Below, piece after piece: positions 36,178-47,154 of a stretch of DNA of 64,000 nucleotides. The notes beneath the pieces were generated by a model, which saw nothing but the letters and a program-made list of their open reading frames with translations, had not been told where the DNA came from and made no database searches. Source of the DNA: Collinsella sp. (GTDB lineage Bacteria; Actinomycetota; Coriobacteriia; Coriobacteriales; Coriobacteriaceae). The stretch lies in NCBI GenBank assembly GCA_019414025.1, contig DXMU01000020.1, forward strand, positions 25,998-89,997, read 5' to 3'. Numbering within the stretch: the first letter of the stretch is position 1; the number at the start of each line of letters is the position of its first letter. Position numbers and translations under genes: made by a program.

Positions 36178-37053
36178 ATGGATTGCCCGGTCACCGCTCG
36201 TCCCACCGTTATCGTTATCTCCGACTCGCTCGGTGATACCGCTTGTGAGGTGGTGCTTGCGGCGTCCGGGCAATTTGATGAAGGGGCTTTTCGTTTGTTG
36301 CGCCTGCCCAAGGTGACCTCGGTGGAGCAGGTGGAGTCGTTTGTGGGCCCGCGCGTCGATGCCGACCATCGCGATATTGCCGTGTTTCACACCATTGTCG
36401 ATCCGGCGCTTCGCGCCCGCGTGCTCGATTACCTGGGCATGCTGCATATCCGTTCGGTCGACCTGATCGGTCCGACGCTCGCCGTGCTATCGTCGCTCAT
36501 CGGTGTGCCGCCCAAAGGCGTCGCGGGCGTGATTCACAGGACCGATGACCACTATTTCCATCGTATCGAGGCCATGGAATATTTCGTTGAGCACGATGAC
36601 GGGCGCGGTTGCGACGATTTGTCGGGTGCCGATATCGTGCTGCTGGGCGTATCGCGCACGTCCAAGACGCCGCTGTCGATGTATTTGGCCTATCAGGGTT
36701 ACAAGGTTGCCAATGTTCCGTTGGCCCATGGCATGGAGCCGCCGAAGTCGATTTACGAGGTCGACCCAATGCGCCTGTTCGGCCTGATTTCGACCGTCGA
36801 TGTGATTTCCGAAATTCGCGATAGCCGCTTGGGCGATGACTACGCTCGTGCCGTTGCCGGCTCCTATGCCGAGCCCGAGAGCGTGCGCAGCGAGCTCGAG
36901 GAAGCTCGTGCCCTCATGAAGCGCCTAGGCTGCTTTGTGGTACGTACCGACGGCAAGGCGATCGAGGAGAGCGCCTCCGAGATCATAAGTCACTTGGAGG
37001 AAATCCAAGAAGCCCGCGCCCGCCGCGCCGCCCGCCGAGCCCGGCAAAGTTAA
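36178..37053 (+). CDS. Pyruvate, phosphate dikinase regulatory protein (PSRP)
   Basis: Bifunctional ADP-dependent kinase and Pi-dependent pyrophosphorylase that inactivates and reactivates PPDK. The 291 residues contain the DUF299 features: ISDSLGDTACEV near the N-terminus, IHRTDDHYFHRIEAMEY, and the P-loop GVSRTSKTPLSMYLA at about 158-172. The target gene ppdK is the next gene downstream, which favours PPDK over PEP synthase as substrate. An Arg/Ala-rich tail ends the protein. Confidence 0.94.
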   Translation: MDCPVTARPTVIVISDSLGDTACEVVLAASGQFDEGAFRLLRLPKVTSVEQVESFVGPRVDADHRDIAVFHTIVDPALRARVLDYLGMLHIRSVDLIGPTLAVLSSLIGVPPKGVAGVIHRTDDHYFHRIEAMEYFVEHDDGRGCDDLSGADIVLLGVSRTSKTPLSMYLAYQGYKVANVPLAHGMEPPKSIYEVDPMRLFGLISTVDVISEIRDSRLGDDYARAVAGSYAEPESVRSELEEARALMKRLGCFVVRTDGKAIEESASEIISHLEEIQEARARRAARRARQS

Positions 37054-37061
37054 CTCATTTC

Positions 37062-37096
37062 GGTAGCTAAAAATGCACCGTCTCAAAAAGACTACC
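37062..37096. repeat. REP-like palindrome, single copy
   Basis: Begins GGTAGCTAAAAATGCACCGT and ends with GACTACC, so the ends pair GGTAG/CTACC. It aligns with the arms of the 3319-3452 element and lies nine bases after the PSRP stop codon. Confidence 0.65.
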
Positions 37097-37351
37097 TAAA
37101 AATAATGCACGATATTGGTAAAGCGATTTAGCAACAAACTTGCATTTGACCTGCAATTTTCTTGCAGTGGTATCTTCATAAGGTAACCACCTTTACCTAC
37201 CGTTTACCGCCATATTCACCTCGTTTACCAAACCGCGCATCCTCTTCTCATGTCGGCATAAAGCCCGCCGTATAGTTCCCTCACGGCCCGTAACCGGCGG
37301 GTCGATTCGTTACCACGGTCGTGTGCGTAAGCGCATGGAAGGGGAAGTATC
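37097..37351 (+). promoter_or_regulatory. ppdK upstream region with TTTACC repeats
   Basis: An A+T-rich 255-bp leader without ORFs of interest. TTTACC occurs at 37192-37197, 37203-37208 and 37224-37229 (spacings 11 and 21 bp), with inverted GGTAA forms at 37117-37121 and 37182-37186. A weak promoter, TTGACC (37146-37151) with TATCTT (37171-37176), has a 19-bp spacer. The repeats fall where a regulator could bind just downstream of the transcription start. Confidence 0.5.
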
Positions 37352-40102
<2,751 letters not shown>

Positions 40103-40140
40103 CGTTTTGGGTTCAGACGCCTAGCGTAGCCCCCTTCATG

Positions 40141-40172
40141 CCGCCCGTCTCATTTCGTGAGGCGGGCGGTTA
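40141..40172 (+). terminator. Hairpin terminator after ppdK
   Basis: Arms 40141-40152 and 40158-40169 form a 12-bp G+C-rich stem with one G-U and a TTTCG loop. The following U-run is poor (TTATC), so termination may be inefficient. Confidence 0.6.
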
Positions 40173-40215
40173 TCATGTGCTGGTTTTGTCTTTTTGTCTG
40201 CGTAAAAAATTGTTC

Positions 40216-40243
40216 TTGCAGCAGAAACCCGCGCGTGTATACT
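40216..40243 (+). promoter_or_regulatory. Promoter of rplS
   Basis: TTGCAG (40216-40221) and TATACT (40238-40243) with a 16-bp spacer; start expected near 40250. Confidence 0.7.
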
Positions 40244-40264
40244 CGAATACGTTTGTTCAACTAC

Positions 40265-40288
40265 GTGCCGGCCATGGTGGTACGGCAC
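40265..40288 (+). promoter_or_regulatory. Leader hairpin upstream of rplS
   Basis: GTGCCG (40265-40270) pairs with CGGCAC (40283-40288) in the 60-nt leader. It could be an L19 autoregulatory structure, but this rests only on position and pairing. Confidence 0.35.
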
Positions 40289-40312
40289 CTCTAGAAGAGT
40301 AAGGAATTGCAC

Positions 40313-40654
40313 ATGGATTACATCCGCGCAATCGAGCGTCAGCAGATCCGCGAGGACATTCCTCAGGTTCGCGTCGCCGACAACGTCAAGGTTCACTACC
40401 GCATTAAGGAAGGCGACCGCGAGCGCATCCAGGTCTTCCAGGGAGACGTCATCCGCATGGCCGGCGCCGGTGCCCGCGAGACCTTCACCGTCCGCAAGAT
40501 GTCCTTCGGTGTCGGTGTTGAGCGTACTTTCCCGCTTCACAGCCCCAAGATCGCCAAGCTCGAGGTCGTCCGTCATGGTCGCGTCCGTCGCGCCAAGCTG
40601 TACTACCTCCGCGACAAGGTGGGCAAGGCTGCTCGCATCCCCGAGAAGCGCTAA
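40313..40654 (+). CDS. rplS: 50S ribosomal protein L19
   Basis: Large-subunit protein at the interface with the 30S subunit. The ATG at 40313 ([15 protein letters not shown]) follows AAGGAA. The 113 residues contain the [20 protein letters not shown] and [17 protein letters not shown] signatures and [19 protein letters not shown]. It is uncoupled from trmD and lepB here and has its own promoter and terminator. Confidence 0.98.
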   Translation: MDYIRAIERQQIREDIPQVRVADNVKVHYRIKEGDRERIQVFQGDVIRMAGAGARETFTVRKMSFGVGVERTFPLHSPKIAKLEVVRHGRVRRAKLYYLRDKVGKAARIPEKR

Positions 40655-40688
40655 GAAGATCGCAGCGTCTGTCCACTCGTTTGGACAC

Positions 40689-40717
40689 AAGGGTCACCTT
40701 CGGGTGGCCCTTCTTTT
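40689..40717 (+). terminator. Intrinsic terminator after rplS
   Basis: AAGGGTCACC (40689-40698) and GGTGGCCCTT close on a TTCG tetraloop, followed by CTTTTT. A smaller TGTCCA/TGGACA hairpin precedes it. Confidence 0.85.
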
Positions 40718-40747
40718 TATCCGATTTGCATGCAAGGAGGGCCTGGT

Positions 40748-41536
40748 ATGGCCAACATGACGAGCTCGGTTTCGGCATCGCAGGTTGCCGGTGAGTTGGC
40801 GAGCGCTACGTTTGAGGAGATCCCCGCCCTCGTGGAGCATTATCGCGAGGACCCGCGCCAGCAGGTGATCAAGGCTTGTGAACGCGCCCTCAAACGCCAT
40901 GACAAAGAGCTTGCCGAGCGCGAGCGCGTCAATGACATGTACGAGCTTATGCATGAGCTTGGCGGCGATGGGGTGGTCGTTGGTGTCGACGAGGTAGGTC
41001 GCGGATCGGTGGCCGGCCCTTTGACGGTATGCGCCGTCTGTCTTCCTATGGAGCCGCGCGTCTGGGGTATCAACGATTCCAAAAAGCTCACGCCCGCGCG
41101 CCGCGAGTTGCTCTCGGTGAAGATTGCCGAGGTGGCGACGGCAATCGGTTTTTGCCATATCGCGCCGAAGGATATCGATGAAATGGGCATGGCCCGTGCT
41201 ATCCGTACCGCCGTTGCGGGCGCCGTGGCCGATACGGGACTTGAACCCGACTGCGTCCTCATGGATGGCAACCCCTTGGGCGCCGTTCCCAACGAGCGCG
41301 ACGTGGTGAAGGGCGATGCCAAGATCGCCTGTATCGCCGCGGCGTCCATCATGGCCAAGGTCACGCGTGACGAGATGATGGTCGAGTACGACGCCGAGTA
41401 TCCCGAGTACCATCTGGCCGAGTCGAAGGGCTATGCAAGCCCCGAGCATATCGAGGCCATTCGCAAACATGGACTTTGTCCACTGCACCGCGTGAGCTTT
41501 TGCGGAAACTTTCTGCAGACTGAGCGCCTTTTCTAG
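40748..41536 (+). CDS. rnhB: Ribonuclease HII
   Basis: Removes ribonucleotides and RNA primers from DNA-RNA hybrids. The ATG at 40748 follows AAGGAGGG. Of 262 residues, the first 75 or so form a helical extension and the rest is the RNase H fold: VGVDEVGRGSVAGPL with the catalytic Asp-Glu pair at about 83-85, NDSKKLTPARRE, and AASIMAKVTRD with the later Asp. The extension is also seen in Gram-positive RNase HII. Confidence 0.96.
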   Translation: MANMTSSVSASQVAGELASATFEEIPALVEHYREDPRQQVIKACERALKRHDKELAERERVNDMYELMHELGGDGVVVGVDEVGRGSVAGPLTVCAVCLPMEPRVWGINDSKKLTPARRELLSVKIAEVATAIGFCHIAPKDIDEMGMARAIRTAVAGAVADTGLEPDCVLMDGNPLGAVPNERDVVKGDAKIACIAAASIMAKVTRDEMMVEYDAEYPEYHLAESKGYASPEHIEAIRKHGLCPLHRVSFCGNFLQTERLF

Positions 41537-41585
41537 GTCAATTGTGGAGACAGGGACCTCAGGGGTTTTATAAACCTGCTGGTAG

Positions 41586-41627
41586 CGGGCCGTATGCAAC
41601 ACCATTGCTGCGTACGGCCCGTTTTTT
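41586..41627 (+). terminator. Intrinsic terminator after rnhB
   Basis: CGGGCCGTA (41586-41594) pairs with TACGGCCCG (41613-41621), with an inner GCA/TGC pair, followed by six T. The 190-bp rnhB-yraN gap otherwise holds no recognisable gene. Confidence 0.85.
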
Positions 41628-41725
41628 GACGGCATTTGGTCAGCTTTTGGTTTGCTTCCGGTACTTACCCGCATGAAAGGTGCCCTCATCATCGGGGCAA
41701 TGCAGCGTGCGGGAAAGGAGACCCC

Positions 41726-42211
41726 ATGAGTGCCGCAAGCAAAAAGAGCAAGACGCAGCAGCTCAAGGAGCGTTGGGAAAACGGCGAGCTCGACTGCGGG
41801 GCGATGACGCCCGAGTTTATCAAGGGACTCAGTCCCCGCGAGCTGGGCATGCTGGGCGAGCTGATCACCATCGACTACTTTAACGAGCGCGGCTACACCT
41901 TGCTGGAGCAGGGTTATCGTTGCACCGAGGGCGAGGCCGATCTGGTGCTGCTCGATGAGCTCGACGATGTCGTGGTGATGGCCGAGGTCAAGACCAGACG
42001 CGTCGCACTGGATTGCAACACGCGGGTCTTTCCCGAGGAGGCCGTGGACGCCCAAAAACAACGCCGCTACCGCCGCATCGCAAGTTGCTATCTCATGGAG
42101 CATTATCCGCTCAAGGCGATTCGCTTCGATGCCGTGGGTGTCACCATTCGCGGCGGGCATATCGCCGAGATCGAGCATCAGTACAACGCATTCGATTGGC
42201 AGGTGTCGTGA
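41726..42211 (+). CDS. yraN: YraN/UPF0102 family endonuclease-like protein
   Basis: A predicted small nuclease of the restriction-endonuclease-like fold with unknown physiological role. The ATG at 41726 follows AAAGGAG. The 161 residues begin with a charged extension of about 45 residues not typical of the family, then the core with GELITIDYFNERGYTLLEQGYRC, EGEADLVLLDE and MAEVKTRR, giving the E-D-ExK-type site. The TGA stop overlaps the comM ATG. Confidence 0.92.
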   Translation: MSAASKKSKTQQLKERWENGELDCGAMTPEFIKGLSPRELGMLGELITIDYFNERGYTLLEQGYRCTEGEADLVLLDELDDVVVMAEVKTRRVALDCNTRVFPEEAVDAQKQRRYRRIASCYLMEHYPLKAIRFDAVGVTIRGGHIAEIEHQYNAFDWQVS

Positions 42212-43734
42212 TGGCGTTCGAGACGTTTGCCGTTCACGCGGCCTGCATCCGCGGCGTCGAGGCAATTCCCGTCACGGTCGAGGTCTCGCTTGCCGGCGGC
42301 GTTCCGGGTATTCAGATGCTCGGCATTCCGAGTATGGAGGTGATGGAGTCACGCGGTCGTATTCGCTGTGCGATGCGCTCCGCCGGGTTCGAGATCCCGC
42401 GCTCGGGCATTACGGTCAATCTGGCGCCCGGCGATATTCGCAAGACCGGTAGCGGCTTTGATCTGCCCATCGCCATCGCGGTGTTGGCGGCCGATGGACA
42501 GATTCCCCGTGACAACCTCGATCGCTGCCTTATCGCCGGCGAGCTCGGCTTGGACGGTACGGTGCTTCCCGTCAAGGGCGAGGTGGCGTTTCAGCTGCTG
42601 GCTCGTGACATGGGGCTGTCCTTTATCGCCGGCAGGTCCGATCAGCATGTGCCGCTTGCGGGCGTTGATTGCGGCTTTATCGATCATCTGTCTCAGCTTG
42701 CTCGCGGCATGGGCGATGCCGTGCGTCATTATCTGGATTCCGAGGGTGTTGAGACGACCTTTGAGCCCGAACTCGACTATGCCGATGTGCTGGGGCAGGA
42801 AGTCGCTAAACGCGGCATGGCGCTTGCGGCCGCCGGCGAGCTCGGCCTGCTCATGATCGGCTCGCCCGGTTCGGGTAAGACCATGCTCGCGCGCCGTATG
42901 ACCGGCATCCTGCCCGAGCTTTCCGTTGAGGATCAACAGGAGGCGCTGTGCATCCATTCGGTTTTGGGTGAGAACATTGATGGCTTGTTGGCGGGGCACC
43001 GGCCCTTCCGCAGTCCCCATCACAGTATTTCGACCGCAGGTCTTATCGGCGGTGGGCGCCCGGTGCACCCGGGTGAGATCAGCCTTGCTCATGGCGGCGT
43101 GCTCTTTTTGGACGAGCTTGCTGAGTTTCCCACGGGTGTGCTGCAGACGCTGCGTCAGCCCATCGAGCGCGGCTATGTGAGGATCGTACGCGTCGACGGG
43201 GCTTTTACCTTCCCGTCGCGCTTTCAGCTGCTGGCTGCGAGCAATCCCTGCCCCTGCGGCTTTTTGGGCGATCGTGAGGTACCGTGTCGCTGCTCGGCGG
43301 CGATGGTCGAGCGCTATCGGTCTAAACTGCGCGGTCCTTTGGCCGACCGTATCGACATGATGATCGATGTGACCCGTCCCGACCCTCAGGTGATTATCGA
43401 GGGCGCGGAGGGTATGTCGTCAGCTGAGTTACGTGACTACGTTGTGCGCGGTCGCGCTTTTCGCGCTTGGCGCGAATCCCGTATGGACGATGCTGATGCC
43501 GAGGCCGAGGATGACGAGACACGGTCCATTGACGGCGTCGTTTCGACCTTTGAGCTCGATGATGCGGCGGAGAAGTGTGTGCTCGGCCTGTCGAAGCGCA
43601 CGCATCTCACGGGCCGCGGCATCGTGCGCCTGGTGCGTATCGCGCGTACCATCGCCGACGTCGCCGAGAGCGAGCAAGTGACGCAGGACCACGTGCTCGA
43701 GGCGGCGATGTACCAGGGAAGGAGGGACCAATGA
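42211..43734 (+). CDS. comM: ComM/YifB family magnesium-chelatase-like AAA ATPase
   Basis: Helicase-like hexameric ATPase that in transformable bacteria aids branch migration of incoming DNA. The ATG at 42211 overlaps the yraN stop. The 507 residues contain a Lon-protease-like N-terminal domain (SLAGGVPGIQMLGIPS...VNLAPGDIRKTGSGFDLP), Walker A GSPGSGKT at about 217-224, Walker B GGVLFLDELAEF, and a C-terminal domain with CxCG and CRCS cysteines (NPCPCGFLGD). It is followed by dprA with a four-base overlap. Confidence 0.95.
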   Translation: MAFETFAVHAACIRGVEAIPVTVEVSLAGGVPGIQMLGIPSMEVMESRGRIRCAMRSAGFEIPRSGITVNLAPGDIRKTGSGFDLPIAIAVLAADGQIPRDNLDRCLIAGELGLDGTVLPVKGEVAFQLLARDMGLSFIAGRSDQHVPLAGVDCGFIDHLSQLARGMGDAVRHYLDSEGVETTFEPELDYADVLGQEVAKRGMALAAAGELGLLMIGSPGSGKTMLARRMTGILPELSVEDQQEALCIHSVLGENIDGLLAGHRPFRSPHHSISTAGLIGGGRPVHPGEISLAHGGVLFLDELAEFPTGVLQTLRQPIERGYVRIVRVDGAFTFPSRFQLLAASNPCPCGFLGDREVPCRCSAAMVERYRSKLRGPLADRIDMMIDVTRPDPQVIIEGAEGMSSAELRDYVVRGRAFRAWRESRMDDADAEAEDDETRSIDGVVSTFELDDAAEKCVLGLSKRTHLTGRGIVRLVRIARTIADVAESEQVTQDHVLEAAMYQGRRDQ

Positions 43735-44666
43735 TGGCCGAGGGGACCTTCGAGCTGCATCCAGGTGACGCGTTGTATCCCGAGACCGTTTTGGAGCTTT
43801 CTGATGTACCCCAGACACTCTATGTGCGCGGCAACCCCGAGGTGCTTTCGACGCCCGCGCTCTCCATCATCGGCGCGCGCAAGGCCTCTCCGTATGGTCT
43901 TGCCGTGGCAGAGCTTGCGGCAAAGGTTGCGGTCGAGGCGGGCGTGACGGTAGTTTCGGGCGGCGCGGTCGGTTGTGACCAGGCCTCGGGTTGGGCTGCG
44001 GTCAATGCCGGCGGCAAACACGTCGTGGTGCTGGGGACGGGCGCCGACGTGGTCTACCCGCGTTCGAGCGCGGGGCTTATTACGCGCACGCTCGATACGG
44101 GTGGCGCGGTCGTGTCGATCTCTCCGTGGGGCATGGGTCCGCGCAAGTTTGCCTTTCCGCGCCGCAATCGCGTAATCGCGGCCCTGTCGCAAGCCCTCTT
44201 TGTATCCGAGGCGGGTATGCCTTCCGGGACGTTTTCTACAGCCGAGGCTGCTATGGATTTGGGGCGAGAACTTCTTGCCGTGCCAGGGTCGATCCTATCG
44301 CCCGAGTCGCGTGGCACGAATTACCTCATTGCGAACGGTGCCTGCTGCATCATCGACGAGGAATCTATCGAGATGGCTATTTCACGCATCTACGGCACCC
44401 TGCGCTACTCGCGCCCCGATGCTCCCGGCATTGCCGACCTGGATCAAACACAGCAGACCGTGATGCATGCGCTCATCGCCTCTCCGCTCAAGGTCGACGA
44501 CATCGCGGCGCTCGTCTCGCTCGATGCCGTCGGCGTACTCAAACTCCTGGGTTCGCTTGAGCTCGAGGGTCTTATCGAGCGCATGATGGATGGAAGGTAT
44601 GCGCCCTCCAAGTTTGCCCTTCACGCTCAGACACCCTTCGGTCACAATGGAAAACATGTCAATTAG
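43731..44666 (+). CDS. dprA: DNA-processing protein DprA
   Basis: Loads RecA on single-stranded DNA taken up in transformation. The ATGATG start at 43731 follows AAGGAGGG and overlaps comM. The 311 residues hold the Rossmann core (IIGARKASPYGLAVA, VVSGGAVGCDQASGWAAV, VVVLGTGADVVYP, FPRRNRVIAALS) and a C-terminal winged helix (about 255-300). There is no N-terminal SAM or HhH domain, so it is a compact form. TopA, which often follows dprA, is missing; trmFO comes next. Confidence 0.95.
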   Translation: MMAEGTFELHPGDALYPETVLELSDVPQTLYVRGNPEVLSTPALSIIGARKASPYGLAVAELAAKVAVEAGVTVVSGGAVGCDQASGWAAVNAGGKHVVVLGTGADVVYPRSSAGLITRTLDTGGAVVSISPWGMGPRKFAFPRRNRVIAALSQALFVSEAGMPSGTFSTAEAAMDLGRELLAVPGSILSPESRGTNYLIANGACCIIDEESIEMAISRIYGTLRYSRPDAPGIADLDQTQQTVMHALIASPLKVDDIAALVSLDAVGVLKLLGSLELEGLIERMMDGRYAPSKFALHAQTPFGHNGKHVN

Positions 44667-44680
44667 AAAGGTGTTTGCAG

Positions 44681-46018
44681 ATGCTGTTTGATCAGGTGAC
44701 GGTTATCGGTGGCGGTCTGGCGGGTTCGGAGTGCGCGATTCAGCTGGCAGATCGCGGGTTCGCCGTAAAGCTGTGCGAGATGCGCCCCCAGGTTAGCTCC
44801 CCGGCCCACCATACCGATCACCTGGCAGAGCTCGTCTGTTCCAATTCGTTTAAGTCGACCCGTCCGGATTCCGCGGCTGGATTGCTGAAGGCCGAGCTTG
44901 AGCGCATGGGTTCAGTCCTGCTCGATTGCGCCCATCGCGCGGCTGTTCCCGCCGGTGGCGCCTTGGCGGTCGACCGCGTCAAGTTTTCCGAGTTTGTCGA
45001 GGCCGAGGTTGCCGCCCGTCCCAATATCGAGATCATTCACGGCGAGGTCACGCAGATTCCCGAAGGTCACGTGGTCATTGCCGCCGGCCCCTTGTGCTCG
45101 CCGGCGCTGAGCGAAGAGGTCATGAAGCTCGTCGGTGGCGACGCCCTTGCGTTCTTCGATGCCGCGGCGCCGATCGTCGATGCCTCCACGCTCGATATGG
45201 ACGTGCTGTTCTCGCAGTCGCGCTACGAGGAGCAGGGGAGCGGCGACTATCTCAACGCTCCGCTCAATAAGGAGGAGTACGAGGCCTTTATCGAGGCGCT
45301 TACCACGGCCGACCGCGTGGTGCTCAAGGACTTTGAGGGCGGCGATCTGTTCCAGGCCTGCCAGCCTGCCGAGGAAGTTGCGCGCACCGGCAAGGACGCC
45401 ATTCGCTTTGGCGCCATGAAGCCTGTCGGCCTCACCGATCCGCGAACCGGTCGTCGTCCCTGGGCGGCGATTCAGCTGCGTGCCGAGAATAAGGAGAAGA
45501 CCGCCTATAACCTGGTGGGCTTCCAGACCAACTTGACCTTTGGCGAGCAGAAGCGCGTCTTCCATATGGTGCCGGGCCTGGAGAACGCTGAGTTCTTCCG
45601 CTACGGTGTCATGCACCGTAATACCTTTGTCGACGCCCCGCACGTGCTCGATGGCACCTTTGCCGTGCCCGGCACCGGCGTGCGCCTGGCCGGTCAGATC
45701 ACCGGCACCGAGGGGTACATGGAAGCCGTGGCGACGGGTCTGCTCGCGGCGCTCAACACCTATGCCGAGGCTATCGGGGCCGCGGGCGTCGAGCTGCCGC
45801 GTGTGGGCGCCCTGGGTGCGCTCGTGGGCTATGCGACCGATCCTGCCACCGTGGGCTATCAGCCTATGCATGTCAACTTTGGCCTGGTGCCGCCACTCGA
45901 GGATGGCAAGCGCCGCAGCAAGCGCGACCGCTACCAGGCCTATGCGGACCGTGCGCTCGAGGCCCTTGATGCCTATCTGGCCACTCGCCCCGATTTGTTT
46001 GGAGGCGACCGGTCATAG
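44681..46018 (+). CDS. trmFO: Folate/FAD-dependent tRNA (uracil54-C5)-methyltransferase
   Basis: Makes ribothymidine at position 54 of tRNA using methylenetetrahydrofolate and FAD. The ATG at 44681 follows AAAGGTG. The 445 residues show GGGLAGSECA at 10-19, LCEMRPQVSSPAHHTD, LAELVCSNSFKS with the conserved Cys, and QITGTEGYMEAVATGL near the end. Its TAG stop overlaps the putative ATA start of xerC, with GGAGG inside its last codons. Confidence 0.96.
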   Translation: MLFDQVTVIGGGLAGSECAIQLADRGFAVKLCEMRPQVSSPAHHTDHLAELVCSNSFKSTRPDSAAGLLKAELERMGSVLLDCAHRAAVPAGGALAVDRVKFSEFVEAEVAARPNIEIIHGEVTQIPEGHVVIAAGPLCSPALSEEVMKLVGGDALAFFDAAAPIVDASTLDMDVLFSQSRYEEQGSGDYLNAPLNKEEYEAFIEALTTADRVVLKDFEGGDLFQACQPAEEVARTGKDAIRFGAMKPVGLTDPRTGRRPWAAIQLRAENKEKTAYNLVGFQTNLTFGEQKRVFHMVPGLENAEFFRYGVMHRNTFVDAPHVLDGTFAVPGTGVRLAGQITGTEGYMEAVATGLLAALNTYAEAIGAAGVELPRVGALGALVGYATDPATVGYQPMHVNFGLVPPLEDGKRRSKRDRYQAYADRALEALDAYLATRPDLFGGDRS

Positions 46019-46935
46019 CCTTTGACCTGTACGACACCGTCGACTCGTTTATCGCCTATATCTCACGTGTCGAGGGACTTTCTCCCAACACGGTGACGGC
46101 CTATGGCTCGAGGCTGGAGCGTTTTGCTGCCTGGTGCGAGCGTGAGGATATAGATGCTTTCGCTGCCGACGTGCGCACCATTCGTCGCTATCTTGCCGAA
46201 CTTTCGCGTGAGCAGGTGGCTCCCCGAACGCTTGCGGCACACCTGTCTGCCATTCGCTCGCTCTATCGGTGGATGGCTGCCGAGGGGGTCGTGGAGGGCG
46301 ATGTGGTCTCGGCAATTTCCTCGCCCAAGCTCCCGCGCGATCTACCCGGTGTGCTGACGACCCAACAGGTGGAGGCGCTGCTCAAGACGCCTGATACCTC
46401 AACACCCGCGGGACTGCGCGATGCGGCGATGCTCGAGCTGCTCTATGCCTCGGGCGCCCGTATCTCTGAGCTCGCAGCACTCAATGTGGAGTCCATTGTG
46501 TGGTCCGAACGCACGCTGCGCCTGTGGGGCAAGGGGAGCAAAGAACGTATCGTCCCTCTGTATCGTCGCGCGCTCGAGGCGACGCGTCTCTATATTGAGG
46601 AGGGGCGGCCGGAGTTGCTCGCTCAGGCAAAGCGCCGTGACCCCACTACCGGGCCGCATCCGCTGCTTATATCGGCGCGCGGTAATCGCATGAGTGCCGC
46701 CATGCTCAGGCGGCGGTTCCATACTCTGGCGACACTCGCCGGCATTCCGGCCGACATCGCCCCGCATGCGATGCGCCATACCTTTGCGACCGACTTGCTC
46801 GAGGGCGGTGCGGACCTGCGCTCGGTTCAAGAGCTGCTGGGTCATGCGAGCCTGTCCACGACGCAGATCTACACGCACCTCACGCCCGATCGGCTCAAAC
46901 GTGCCGTGGCTCAAGCCCATCCCCGAGGCGAATAG
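46015..46935 (+). CDS. xerC: Tyrosine recombinase XerC (noncanonical start)
   Basis: Resolves chromosome dimers at dif with XerD. The open frame begins after a TGA at 45967, and no ATG, GTG or TTG occurs before the GTG at 46093; starting there would remove about 26 residues of the core-binding domain (VDSFIAYISRVEGLSPNTV). The best candidate is ATA at 46015, overlapping the trmFO TAG and nine bases after GGAGG; CTG at 46027 is an alternative. Catalytic residues are complete: Arg149, the Lys in GKGSKER, His251, Arg254, His277 and Tyr286. About 306 residues, the usual length. XerC rather than XerD by gene neighbourhood. Confidence 0.88.
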   Translation: MAFDLYDTVDSFIAYISRVEGLSPNTVTAYGSRLERFAAWCEREDIDAFAADVRTIRRYLAELSREQVAPRTLAAHLSAIRSLYRWMAAEGVVEGDVVSAISSPKLPRDLPGVLTTQQVEALLKTPDTSTPAGLRDAAMLELLYASGARISELAALNVESIVWSERTLRLWGKGSKERIVPLYRRALEATRLYIEEGRPELLAQAKRRDPTTGPHPLLISARGNRMSAAMLRRRFHTLATLAGIPADIAPHAMRHTFATDLLEGGADLRSVQELLGHASLSTTQIYTHLTPDRLKRAVAQAHPRGE

Positions 46936-46984
46936 TGGCTGGGACGTCCCGCGCCGCACTCAGGTGTGTGGTTTTGATTGCGGG

Positions 46985-47154
46985 TTGGCACGAAGATGCA
47001 TTCCTGCTATCATTCATCGGGTTGCTTCACGGCAACATGTTTTTATCACGCACGCGCGGCTACTTCATACCGTGGTGCCCGGGCTTTGGTAGCACATGTC
47101 CGGGTTGGTTTTGGAGGATGACCCCGCGCGGAGGCAAACCACAGGAGGTTTAAC
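46985..47154 (+). promoter_or_regulatory. rpsB promoter and structured leader
   Basis: TTGGCA (46985-46990) and TATCAT (47008-47013) have a 17-bp spacer. The 135-nt leader that follows contains CGCGCGG near 47052 and its complement CCGCGCG near 47123, bracketing a CCCGG/CCGGG pair, so it may fold into an S2 autoregulatory structure. AGGAGG stands before the rpsB ATG. Confidence 0.55.

Noticed and set aside
34443..36311. 622-codon antisense frame over glyS
   Set aside because: Same codon-bias artefact; glyS has all synthetase motifs and a proper start.
46015..46935. Tyrosine recombinase as a sign of a mobile element
   Set aside because: It sits in the conserved dprA-trmFO-xerC-rpsB neighbourhood and has the XerC length; no other mobile genes are around.
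46941..46952. GGGACGTCCC palindrome after xerC
   Set aside because: Only ten bases, no U-run, no second copy in a regulatory position; likely chance in G+C-rich DNA.
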